In this document: positions 1-5,562 of the stretch, one piece after another
How positions within the stretch are numbered: position 1 is the first letter of the stretch
Layout of the letters: every line of letters begins with the position of its first letter
Origin: Paenibacillus sp. UBA6285
GTDB taxonomy: Bacteria > Bacillota > Bacilli > Paenibacillales > Paenibacillaceae
DNA: 6,119 nucleotides
Reading direction: 5' to 3'
NCBI GenBank assembly: GCA_002438345.1
Contig: DJUJ01000212.1
Coordinates: 14,511-20,629, forward strand
Translations under genes and position numbers: made by a program
Notes under the pieces: generated by a model
What the model saw: the letters and a program-made list of their open reading frames with translations, nothing else
What the model was told of the DNA's origin: nothing
Database searches by the model: none

Positions 1-71
1 TCCTTATAGGGACGCTGAAGGCATTTATACTTGAAATACAAGATCGTTTCTATTCAAAAAATATACGTTTT

Positions 72-77
72 GGGGTG
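72..77 (+). promoter_or_regulatory. Ribosome binding site of mnmE
   Basis: GGGGTG lies nine bases before the ATG at 87 and matches the GGAGGTG end of the anti-Shine-Dalgarno complement. It supports the ATG over the in-frame GTG at 75, which overlaps this site and would have no ribosome binding site of its own. Confidence 0.6.
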
Positions 78-86
78 AAAAACAGC

Positions 87-1463
87 ATGCTTAGTGACAC
101 CATTGCTGCCGTATCGACGGCATTAGGCGAGGGAGGAATTGCTATTATTCGGGTAAGTGGCCCCCAGGCTATTTCCCAAGTGGCACCATTATTTCGTAGC
201 CGTATTCCATTAACTGAAGCAGAATCACATACCGTTCATTACGGACATATCGTTAGTCCGGATAACGGAGAGAAGATGGAAGAAGTACTAGTAACCGTAA
301 TGAAGGGCCCACGTTCTTTTACGACCGAGGATGTAGTAGAGATCAGTGCTCATGGTGGTGTAATCTCTGTAAGAAGGGTGATGGATTTACTTCTTCAGCA
401 GGAGATAAGGTTAGCCGAACCCGGTGAGTTCACCAAGCGTGCTTTCTTAGGCGGACGTATTGATTTATCACAGGCTGAAGCGGTTATTGATTTAATTCGA
501 TCGAAGTCGGATCGAGCTTTTTCAGTGGCTTTAAAGCAGGTCAGCGGATCCTTATCGGATCGAATTCATGCTTTGCGCCATACACTTATTGAGATGCTGG
601 CTCATATCGAAGTAAATATAGATTATCCAGAACATGATGTAGAATCTATGACAGCTGAATTTATTAAAGATAAAAGCAGTGAAGTTATGGAAGGAATCAC
701 AAAGCTGCTTAAGACTTCTAATGAAGGTAAAATACTTCGCGAGGGTATAATGACAGCTATAGTCGGACGTCCCAATGTTGGTAAATCTTCATTGCTGAAC
801 GCATTAGCACGTGATAACAAAGCGATTGTAACGGATATTCCCGGAACAACACGCGATGTAATAGAAGAATATATAACGATAAACAATATTCCGCTTAAGC
901 TTCTTGATACGGCTGGAATTCGTGAAACGATGGATGTAGTGGAGAAGATTGGTGTGGAACGCTCTAAAGCAGCAGTTAGTGATGCGGACCTGATTCTTCT
1001 TGTGCTAAACGCCAATGAAGAGCTGCATGAGGATGAATTGGCATTGATGGAACAAATCCACGGTAGACAATGTCTGGTGATCATGAATAAAATGGACTTA
1101 CCATCCAAACTGGATAAGGATAAGCTGCTCTCATTCTTTGATGAGTCCAGCATCGTACCGATGTCCGTACTGGAAGAGGAAGGTCTAGACAAACTTGAAG
1201 ATGCCATTTCGACACTTTTTTTTGGCGGGAAGCTGGAATCGGGTGACTTGACATATGTAAGTAATGTGAGACATATAGCACTGCTTAAAAGAGCCTATAA
1301 ATCGCTACAGGATGCATACGATGCTGCGGAACAGTATATTCCGATTGATATGATTCAAATCGATGTACGGCTCGCATGGGAACAACTTGGTGAAATTATT
1401 GGCGATACAGCAGCGGACTCGTTGTTAGACCAAATATTCTCTCAATTTTGTTTAGGAAAATAG
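87..1463 (+). CDS. mnmE: tRNA uridine-5-carboxymethylaminomethyl modification GTPase MnmE (TrmE)
   Basis: MnmE is a dimeric cytosolic GTPase that, with MnmG, installs the (carboxymethyl)aminomethyl group on C5 of the wobble uridine (U34) of tRNAs reading split codon boxes, using a methylene-tetrahydrofolate one-carbon unit. From the ATG at 87 the product is 458 aa, the usual family length. The N-terminal folate-binding domain starts with DTIAAVSTALGEGG and includes the conserved SFTTEDVVEISAHGG stretch. A helical domain follows, with the G domain inserted in it: P-loop GRPNVGKSS at 227-235, switch GTTRD at 253-257, DTAG at 274-277 and NKMD at 334-337. The protein ends in the family signature FCLGK, whose cysteine (C455) is the conserved C-terminal one. 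An in-frame GTG at 75 would add four residues, but its bases form part of the GGGGTG ribosome binding site that fits the ATG, and homologues begin at about the ATG. It is the first gene of the mnmE-mnmG-rsmG cluster. Nothing is missing or broken. Confidence 0.97.
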   Translation: MLSDTIAAVSTALGEGGIAIIRVSGPQAISQVAPLFRSRIPLTEAESHTVHYGHIVSPDNGEKMEEVLVTVMKGPRSFTTEDVVEISAHGGVISVRRVMDLLLQQEIRLAEPGEFTKRAFLGGRIDLSQAEAVIDLIRSKSDRAFSVALKQVSGSLSDRIHALRHTLIEMLAHIEVNIDYPEHDVESMTAEFIKDKSSEVMEGITKLLKTSNEGKILREGIMTAIVGRPNVGKSSLLNALARDNKAIVTDIPGTTRDVIEEYITINNIPLKLLDTAGIRETMDVVEKIGVERSKAAVSDADLILLVLNANEELHEDELALMEQIHGRQCLVIMNKMDLPSKLDKDKLLSFFDESSIVPMSVLEEEGLDKLEDAISTLFFGGKLESGDLTYVSNVRHIALLKRAYKSLQDAYDAAEQYIPIDMIQIDVRLAWEQLGEIIGDTAADSLLDQIFSQFCLGK

Positions 1464-1487
1464 CATTTGCATTTTAATATAATATAT

Positions 1488-1493
1488 AGGGGG
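1488..1493 (+). promoter_or_regulatory. Ribosome binding site of mnmG
   Basis: AGGGGG sits nine bases before the ATG at 1503 in the short mnmE-mnmG gap. It decides against the upstream in-frame TTG at 1467, whose codons would read through this site. Confidence 0.7.
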
Positions 1494-1502
1494 AAACAGG
1501 AC

Positions 1503-3389
1503 ATGAGTTATGATGGAGGCAGCTATGACGTAATCGTCATTGGCGCTGGTCATGCCGGTTGTGAGGCAGCACTGGCGTCAGCCCGGATGGGCTGCAGCAC
1601 GTTGATGATCACAATTAACCTGGATATGGTTGCATTCATGCCCTGCAATCCGTCCATAGGAGGACCTGCCAAAGGACATGTAGTGCGCGAGATTGATGCG
1701 CTTGGCGGAGAAATGGGCCGTAATATAGATAAGACTTTTATTCAACTTCGTATGCTTAACACAGGGAAGGGACCTGCGGTACATGCATTGCGTGCACAAG
1801 CCGATAAGTTCCTGTACCAACATGCGATGAAGGAAACCATGGAGAGAACTCCTAACTTGACTCTTCGTCAAGGAATGGTTGAGCGATTAATTGTTGAGGA
1901 TGGACGTTGTGCGGGTGTAATTACGAAGACAGGAACGGAATACCATAGTAAGACTGTTATCCTGACTACAGGCACTTACCTGCGTGGTAAAGTGATTATG
2001 GGTGAACTGACGTATGAGAGCGGACCTAACAATCAGCAGCCGTCCGTTAAACTCTCCGAGCATTTGCGCGAGCTTGGATTTGAATTGGTGCGGTTTAAGA
2101 CAGGTACACCACCGCGTGTACACCGCGATACGATTGATTTCTCGAAGACCGAAATTCAACCGGGGGATGATGAACCGAAATTCTTTTCTTTTGAAACGAA
2201 ATCATCAGACAATGAACAACTCCCTTGTTGGTTAACGTATACTTCTGAGGTTACTCATCAGATCATTAATGACAACCTTCATCGTGCTCCGATGTTTACA
2301 GGTATTATTGAAGGAACAGGGCCACGCTACTGCCCATCTATAGAAGATAAGGTAGTAAGATTTAGTGATAAATCGAAACACCAGATCTTATTGGAGCCAG
2401 AAGGTAAAAATACATCGGAATACTATGTACAAGGTCTGTCTACGAGTCTTCCCGAAGATGTTCAGCTTGCGATTCTTCGTTCAATTCCTGGTATGGAAAA
2501 AGTAGAAATGATGCGTAATGGCTATGCTATTGAATATGATGCAATGGTTCCTACGCAGCTATGGCCATCTCTTGAAACTAAACGTCTTCCTGGTCTGTTC
2601 ACTGCCGGACAAATTAATGGCACCTCAGGTTATGAGGAAGCAGCTGGGCAAGGGGTTATGGCTGGTATTAATGCAGCACGTAAAGTACAAGATAAAGAAC
2701 CTGTAGTATTGGATCGTTCACAGGGGTACATTGGCGTACTCATTGATGATCTTGTTACTAAGGGAACAAATGAACCGTATCGCCTGCTTACTTCACGAGC
2801 GGAATATCGTTTGCTGCTCCGTCATGATAATGCAGACTTGCGACTCACGCCTATTGGCTACGATATTGGATTGATACCTCAAGCGCGTTTCGAAAACTTT
2901 GTAGATAAGAAGGAACGGGTGGAACGTGAAATTGTTCGCCTACAAGAGACGAAGGTTAAACCCGTTGAGGTAAATCATATCCTAGCGCAATATGAATCCG
3001 CGCCTATTGTTGACGGTAGTAATTTACTTGTTCTGATGCGTCGTCCAGAGCTTGATTATAGTTTTGTAGATCAAGTCTCACCATCACCTGAAATGCTAGA
3101 TGCAGAAATGAAGGAACAAGTAGAAATCCAAATCAAATATGCTGGATATATCGAAAAGCAACTCCAACATGTTGAACGGCTACAAAAGATGGAAAAGAAA
3201 AAAATACCGGATGATATTAACTATAACGAGATTCATGGTTTGGCAATGGAAGCACGGCAGAAACTTACCAAAATACGTCCTATCTCCATAGGTCAGGCTT
3301 CCCGGATTTCCGGAGTAACACCTGCTGATATTTCCATTCTTCTCGTATATCTCGAGCATTACAACCGGGTAACTGCGGCGAAAGGATAA
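1503..3389 (+). CDS. mnmG: tRNA uridine-5-carboxymethylaminomethyl modification enzyme MnmG (GidA)
   Basis: MnmG is the FAD- and NADH-dependent partner of MnmE in forming (c)mnm5U34 in tRNA. From the ATG at 1503 it is 628 aa, the same length I recall for the B. subtilis protein. The N-terminal Rossmann FAD-binding motif is [12 protein letters not shown] (about 12-23). The two conserved cysteines are present: C48 in MPCNPSIGG and C277 in [15 protein letters not shown] (273-287), which is the first GidA family signature. The second signature, [20 protein letters not shown], starts at residue 368. The C-terminal helical region, which contacts MnmE and tRNA, includes [23 protein letters not shown] and ends with the [22 protein letters not shown] stretch. 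A TTG at 1467 in the same frame would add 12 residues of non-family sequence, so it is rejected in favour of the ATG with its AGGGGG site. The gene begins 39 bases after mnmE and ends three bases before rsmG, consistent with cotranscription. Confidence 0.98.
   Translation: MSYDGGSYDVIVIGAGHAGCEAALASARMGCSTLMITINLDMVAFMPCNPSIGGPAKGHVVREIDALGGEMGRNIDKTFIQLRMLNTGKGPAVHALRAQADKFLYQHAMKETMERTPNLTLRQGMVERLIVEDGRCAGVITKTGTEYHSKTVILTTGTYLRGKVIMGELTYESGPNNQQPSVKLSEHLRELGFELVRFKTGTPPRVHRDTIDFSKTEIQPGDDEPKFFSFETKSSDNEQLPCWLTYTSEVTHQIINDNLHRAPMFTGIIEGTGPRYCPSIEDKVVRFSDKSKHQILLEPEGKNTSEYYVQGLSTSLPEDVQLAILRSIPGMEKVEMMRNGYAIEYDAMVPTQLWPSLETKRLPGLFTAGQINGTSGYEEAAGQGVMAGINAARKVQDKEPVVLDRSQGYIGVLIDDLVTKGTNEPYRLLTSRAEYRLLLRHDNADLRLTPIGYDIGLIPQARFENFVDKKERVEREIVRLQETKVKPVEVNHILAQYESAPIVDGSNLLVLMRRPELDYSFVDQVSPSPEMLDAEMKEQVEIQIKYAGYIEKQLQHVERLQKMEKKKIPDDINYNEIHGLAMEARQKLTKIRPISIGQASRISGVTPADISILLVYLEHYNRVTAAKG
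3381..3386 (+). promoter_or_regulatory. Ribosome binding site of rsmG inside the mnmG end
   Basis: AAAGGA, six bases before the rsmG ATG, is formed by the last two sense codons of mnmG (Lys-Gly). This favours coupled translation of rsmG by ribosomes finishing mnmG. Confidence 0.55.
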
Positions 3390-3392
3390 TCT

Positions 3393-4118
3393 ATGGATAA
3401 TACGGAAGTTCAATTCACACAGCTTTTACAGGAACGAGGCATTACACTTACAGCAGAACAATTAGAGCAGTTCGATCTCTACTATAAAGAACTCGTATCC
3501 TGGAATGAAAAAATGAATCTCACTGGAATAACTGAGCGCGAGCAGGTATATACGAAACATTTTTATGATTCGATCTCACTAGCTTTTTTTCTTAATATCA
3601 ATGAGATAAACAATCTAGCTGATATCGGTTCGGGAGCTGGGTTTCCAGGGATACCTCTTAAAATTTGTTTTCCACATTTGAAGCTGACGATCATTGATTC
3701 ACTGAGTAAAAGAATCTCTTTTCTGCAGCATGTCTGTACTACATTAAAGTTAACTGATGTTCAATTGATTCATGGTCGTGCGGAGGATATTGCCCGGCAG
3801 TTCACTCATCGCGACGCCTATGACTTGGTTACTGCACGTGCAGTGGCTAGATTATCCTTGCTAAACGAGTTTTGTCTTCCTTTTACACGTAAAGATGGAG
3901 TTTTTGCTGCCATGAAGGGAAACGATCCTTCTGAAGAATTAAGTGAGGCAAAGTACAGTTTGAAGGAACTTCGTGCTCAACTTGGTAAAGTAGAGTCGTT
4001 CAGTTTGCCTGTGGAAGAGTCGGCTCGACATATTGTCATTATTCGTAAGACAGGTGCAACTCCTGCTAAGTATCCACGAAAAGCGGGAATTCCTGCCAAA
4101 ACACCGCTAATCAAATAA
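3393..4118 (+). CDS. rsmG: 16S rRNA (guanine-N7)-methyltransferase RsmG (GidB)
   Basis: RsmG uses S-adenosylmethionine to make m7G at position 527 (E. coli numbering) in the 530 loop of 16S rRNA. In several bacteria its loss gives low-level streptomycin resistance. The 241-aa product matches the usual length of Bacillales RsmG. It is a single Rossmann-like class I methyltransferase domain. The N-terminal helical part contains WNEKMNLTGITE (37-48); SAM-binding motif I is LADIGSGAGFPGIPL (75-89), and the acidic end of the next strand is IIDSLSKR (100-107). LVTARAVARL (145-154) and the MKG at 174-176 are conserved family elements. The C-terminus carries the typical YPRKAGIPAKTPL. It starts three bases after the mnmG stop, and its AAAGGA ribosome binding site lies within the last mnmG codons, so translational coupling is likely. 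Its stop codon lies inside the parS palindrome. It is the last gene before a strong terminator. Confidence 0.97.
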   Translation: MDNTEVQFTQLLQERGITLTAEQLEQFDLYYKELVSWNEKMNLTGITEREQVYTKHFYDSISLAFFLNINEINNLADIGSGAGFPGIPLKICFPHLKLTIIDSLSKRISFLQHVCTTLKLTDVQLIHGRAEDIARQFTHRDAYDLVTARAVARLSLLNEFCLPFTRKDGVFAAMKGNDPSEELSEAKYSLKELRAQLGKVESFSLPVEESARHIVIIRKTGATPAKYPRKAGIPAKTPLIK

Positions 4119-4134
4119 TGTTTCACGTGAAACA
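4119..4134. promoter_or_regulatory. parS: parS centromere site (ParB/Spo0J binding)
   Basis: The 16 bases TGTTTCACGTGAAACA are an exact match to the bacterial parS consensus known from B. subtilis. ParB (Spo0J) loads here, spreads along flanking DNA as a CTP-dependent clamp and recruits SMC condensin to the origin region. The perfect dyad extends four bases further on each side, making a 24-bp palindrome at 4115-4138. The site begins directly after the last base of the rsmG stop codon and lies upstream of the operon terminator. The parA gene in the same window, with parB expected after it, supports the call. It is not the Noc site, whose published consensus core is TTTCCCGGGAAA. Confidence 0.95.
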
Positions 4135-4155
4135 TTATAGTTAGGCAAACATATT

Positions 4156-4195
4156 AAAGATCATCCTCTATGTTTAAGGAGGGTGATCTTTTTTT
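4156..4195 (+). terminator. Intrinsic terminator of the mnmE-mnmG-rsmG operon
   Basis: The arms AAAGATCATCCTC (4156-4168) and GAGGGTGATCTTT (4179-4191) pair over 13 positions with one T-G wobble around a ten-base loop. The run of seven T at 4189-4195 overlaps the end of the 3' arm. This is a textbook Rho-independent terminator 37 bases after the rsmG stop, marking the operon end and separating it from noc. Confidence 0.9.
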
Positions 4196-4313
4196 GAGGA
4201 AAATCACGATGACGACCACAACTAAACATTAATTTAATGATAAACTAGATTCATATGGTTATAGAGCGAGTATGTCCATGAAAATGCAGGAAAAATAGGT
4301 CTTTACGGAGAAT

Positions 4314-4341
4314 ATGATTATGTACAGAAAAGTGATAGAAT
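4314..4341 (+). promoter_or_regulatory. Candidate promoter of noc
   Basis: TAGAAT (4336-4341) differs at one base from the -10 consensus and is preceded by TGA, giving an extended -10 form (TGNTAGAAT). A weak -35 candidate, ATGATT (4314-4319, three of six matches), lies 16 bases upstream. Transcription would start near 4348 and give a noc leader of about 185 bases. A promoter is needed here because the upstream operon ends at a strong terminator, but other AT-rich hexamers nearby, such as TATAAC at 4367, could serve instead. Confidence 0.35.
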
Positions 4342-4371
4342 AGCATAGTAGACTTTTAATTTTGTATATAA

Positions 4372-4404
4372 CTCCTTCTCTGTACTCTTGTTCGAAAGAA
4401 GGAG
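4372..4404 (+). promoter_or_regulatory. Hairpin covering the Shine-Dalgarno of a mini-ORF
   Basis: CTCCTTCT (4372-4379) and AGAAGGAG (4397-4404) are perfectly complementary over eight bases with a 17-base loop. The 3' arm contains AAGGAG, a near-perfect ribosome binding site located five and eight bases before the tandem ATGs at 4410 and 4413. No T run follows, so it is not an intrinsic terminator. The inverted repeat is directly visible; a regulatory role is inference. Confidence 0.4.
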
Positions 4405-4409
4405 AGATT

Positions 4410-4433
4410 ATGATGCCTGATAGCAGCAGGTGA
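4410..4433 (+). CDS. Possible seven-codon leader peptide upstream of noc
   Basis: ATG ATG CCT GAT AGC AGC AGG TGA would encode MMPDSSR. The only support is the strong, well-spaced AAGGAG at 4399-4404 and the hairpin that would hide it. The peptide has no run of a single amino acid of the kind seen in attenuation leaders (two Met, two Ser and one Arg). It ends about 100 bases before noc. It may be functional, a decayed start of a former gene, or chance. Confidence 0.2.
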   Translation: MMPDSSR

Positions 4434-4463
4434 TTTCATAATATCAGAATGTTTTTTATTGCT

Positions 4464-4504
4464 GTACGATACGCTTTCCGAGAAGAAGGTCAAGAAGATC
4501 GTAC
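4464..4504 (+). repeat. Inverted repeat in the noc leader
   Basis: GTACGAT (4464-4470) and ATCGTAC (4498-4504) are a perfect 7-bp inverted repeat with 27 bases between the arms. The 3' arm ends 12 bases before the AGGTG of the noc ribosome binding site. It could be an RNA stem in the leader or a spaced protein-binding dyad, but chance is possible. Confidence 0.35.
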
Positions 4505-4516
4505 TATAACGAAATT

Positions 4517-4521
4517 AGGTG
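4517..4521 (+). promoter_or_regulatory. Ribosome binding site of noc
   Basis: AGGTG in TTAGGTGG is the only Shine-Dalgarno-like motif before noc. It lies 3 bases from the ATG at 4525 and 12 bases from the ATG at 4534, so it does not settle which is used. Aligned with the full AAGGAGGTG complement, the spacing is somewhat short for 4525 and long for 4534. The GTG at 4519 overlaps it and cannot use it. Confidence 0.5.
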
Positions 4522-4533
4522 GTTATGAACGGA

Positions 4534-5349
4534 ATGAAAGAACAATTCACCAAGCTATTTGGATTTAACGAGCGGAGCAGCGGAGAAGAAATTAAACAAA
4601 TACCAGTTCATGATGTCATTAGCAGTCCTTACCAACCACGGACTATATTCGATGACGACAAGATCGATGAATTATGCCAGACGATTAAAACACATGGGGT
4701 CATTCAACCCATAGTTGTACGTATGCGCGATTCCGTGTATGAGATCATCGCAGGCGAACGGCGCTGGCGCGCGGTTAAAAAGCTTGGTTTAGAGACGATC
4801 CCAGCTATTGTTCGTGAATTCAATGATTCGCAGGCCGCATCTATAGCGCTTATAGAAAACTTACAGCGTGAAGGATTGACCTCCATTGAAGAAGCTGTTG
4901 CATATCAAAAGTTAATTGATCTTCATCAATTGACTCAAGAGAGCTTGGCGCAACGATTAGGTAAGAGTCAGTCCACCATAGCTAATAAGATTCGCTTACT
5001 CCACTTGCCTGAAGAGGTTAAGAAGGCATTGATGGAGCGTCAGATTTCCGAAAGACATGCACGTTCACTATTATCACTAGATAGTGTGGAAATGCAACTG
5101 AAGGTCTTGGCAGAGATCATTGCAAAAGGACTGAATGTTAAACAGACGGAAGCTCGCATTGCTTTCTACAAACAAGTCTCACAAACTAAAAAATCCAAAC
5201 GGGTCTCCTATACCAAGGATGTTCGTCTAGCTCTTAATACAATTCGTCAATCTATTGATATGGTGTCAGGCTCAGGTATGGAAATCAAAACGTCAGAAAA
5301 TGACCGCGGTGACCATTACGAGATTGTAATCCAAATCCCCAAAAGATAA
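4534..5349 (+). CDS. noc: Nucleoid occlusion protein Noc
   Basis: Noc is a ParB-family CTPase that binds NBS sites around the chromosome and, through an N-terminal amphipathic helix, tethers DNA to the membrane so that FtsZ rings do not assemble over the nucleoid. From the ATG at 4534 it is 271 aa and begins MKEQFTKLFGF, matching the membrane-binding start of B. subtilis Noc (MKHSFSRFFGL). The in-frame GTG at 4519 and ATG at 4525 would add five or three residues before that helix. The ParB/CTPase domain has PYQPRTIF, the GERRWRA motif (74-80) and ENLQRE (108-113). The helix-turn-helix is LTQESLAQRLGKSQSTIANK (133-152). Noc-type specificity residues Q146, K152 and R174 (in SERHAR) replace the Arg, Thr-like and Gly residues of ParB. 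H157 stands where B. subtilis Noc has Lys. The C-terminal dimerisation part is SYTKDVRLALNTIRQSIDMV and onward. The gene has its own leader and terminator. Confidence 0.94.
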   Translation: MKEQFTKLFGFNERSSGEEIKQIPVHDVISSPYQPRTIFDDDKIDELCQTIKTHGVIQPIVVRMRDSVYEIIAGERRWRAVKKLGLETIPAIVREFNDSQAASIALIENLQREGLTSIEEAVAYQKLIDLHQLTQESLAQRLGKSQSTIANKIRLLHLPEEVKKALMERQISERHARSLLSLDSVEMQLKVLAEIIAKGLNVKQTEARIAFYKQVSQTKKSKRVSYTKDVRLALNTIRQSIDMVSGSGMEIKTSENDRGDHYEIVIQIPKR

Positions 5350-5365
5350 ATTGTTTCAAAAGCTG

Positions 5366-5396
5366 AAGGCGGCCTTGAGGTGATTGGCCGCCTTTT
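5366..5396 (+). terminator. Intrinsic terminator after noc
   Basis: AAGGCGGCC (5366-5374) and GGCCGCCTT (5386-5394) form a perfect, GC-rich 9-bp stem with an 11-base loop, 17 bases after the noc stop. The T tract is only four long (5393-5396, then GTGT), so the hairpin is strong but release may be incomplete. Some readthrough into parA is possible. Confidence 0.8.
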
Positions 5397-5423
5397 GTGT
5401 GACTAGAACCGGGATGAGTTGGC

Positions 5424-5453
5424 CAGACCTATAATTGAAAGTTCCAGTATAAT
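5424..5453 (+). promoter_or_regulatory. Candidate promoter of parA
   Basis: A perfect TATAAT at 5448-5453 is preceded, 18 bases upstream, by CAGACC (5424-5429), which matches the GAC core of a -35 box (three of six). A second perfect TATAAT at 5430-5435 has no recognisable -35 partner. Transcription would begin near 5460 and give a leader of about 100 bases. The upstream terminator makes a promoter in this gap likely, but the exact boxes are uncertain. Confidence 0.4.
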
Positions 5454-5468
5454 AGTCGTCTATATTTT

Positions 5469-5503
5469 TCACAAAGTGTGACGCTATAACAAAAAAAGCG
5501 TCA
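5469..5503. repeat. Two overlapping inverted repeats in the parA leader
   Basis: TCACA-AAG-TGTGA (5469-5481) is a compact 5-bp dyad. It overlaps by three bases a second dyad, TGACGCT (5479-5485) and AGCGTCA (5497-5503), with an A-rich 11-base spacer. No T run follows the second stem, so it is not a terminator. They lie between the candidate promoter and the parA ribosome binding site and could be an operator or an RNA stem. This is seen in the sequence; function is unknown. Confidence 0.4.
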
Positions 5504-5550
5504 GGAATATTTGTACTTGCGATCTACGAGAAGATTCTTCCTAACTATTC

Positions 5551-5557
5551 GAGGTGA
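5551..5557 (+). promoter_or_regulatory. Ribosome binding site of parA
   Basis: GAGGTGA fits the GGAGGTGA anti-Shine-Dalgarno complement and is well placed for the GTG at 5563. The GTG inside this motif (5554) is followed after one codon by an in-frame TAA, so it cannot be the start. This fixes the GTG at 5563. Confidence 0.75.
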
Positions 5558-5562
5558 AATAA

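Larger units (their letters stand above)
4196..4533 (+). other. Gene-poor leader region upstream of noc
   Basis: About 340 bases between the operon terminator and noc hold no convincing protein gene. The region is AT-rich in its first half. It contains a candidate extended -10 promoter near 4331-4341, an 8-bp hairpin at 4372-4404 followed by a seven-codon mini-ORF with a strong Shine-Dalgarno, and a second inverted repeat at 4464-4504 shortly before the noc ribosome binding site. I do not recognise a known riboswitch or other named RNA family. It most likely holds the noc promoter and 5' untranslated region. Confidence 0.6.

Noticed and set aside
1..71. Possible 3' end of an upstream gene such as jag, or a promoter for mnmE
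   Set aside because: Frame 2 reads PYRDAEGIYT then stop (32-34), which is too short to assign. The frame of mnmE is open to the window edge but has no start codon before 75. TTGAAA at 31-36 has no -10 box at a proper distance. No feature can be supported.
623..1207. Long open frame on the minus strand inside mnmE
   Set aside because: It lies wholly opposite the conserved MnmE G domain, is serine-rich with no recognisable domain, and is a shadow of the real gene. Other antisense and out-of-frame ORFs within mnmG and noc are rejected for the same reason.
1208..1214. TTCGACA, the reverse complement of a Spo0A box core
   Set aside because: It is a single 7-base match inside the mnmE coding sequence, away from any promoter; chance is the best explanation.
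3831..3844. Perfect 14-bp palindrome ACTGCACGTGCAGT in rsmG, sharing the CACGTG core of parS
   Set aside because: The flanks do not match parS (TGTTT/AAACA), and the bases encode part of the conserved TARAVA protein motif, so protein coding is a sufficient explanation.
4209..4232. Seven-codon ORF (MTTTTKH) with GAGGA eight bases upstream, right after the operon terminator
   Set aside because: It follows a strong terminator and precedes any plausible promoter, so it is unlikely to be transcribed. ORFs of this length are expected by chance.
4449..4568. 39-codon ORF (starting MFFIAVRYAF) overlapping the noc start in another frame
   Set aside because: The nearest Shine-Dalgarno-like motif is about 14 bases before the ATG, the sequence matches no family I know, and its second half is just noc DNA read out of frame.
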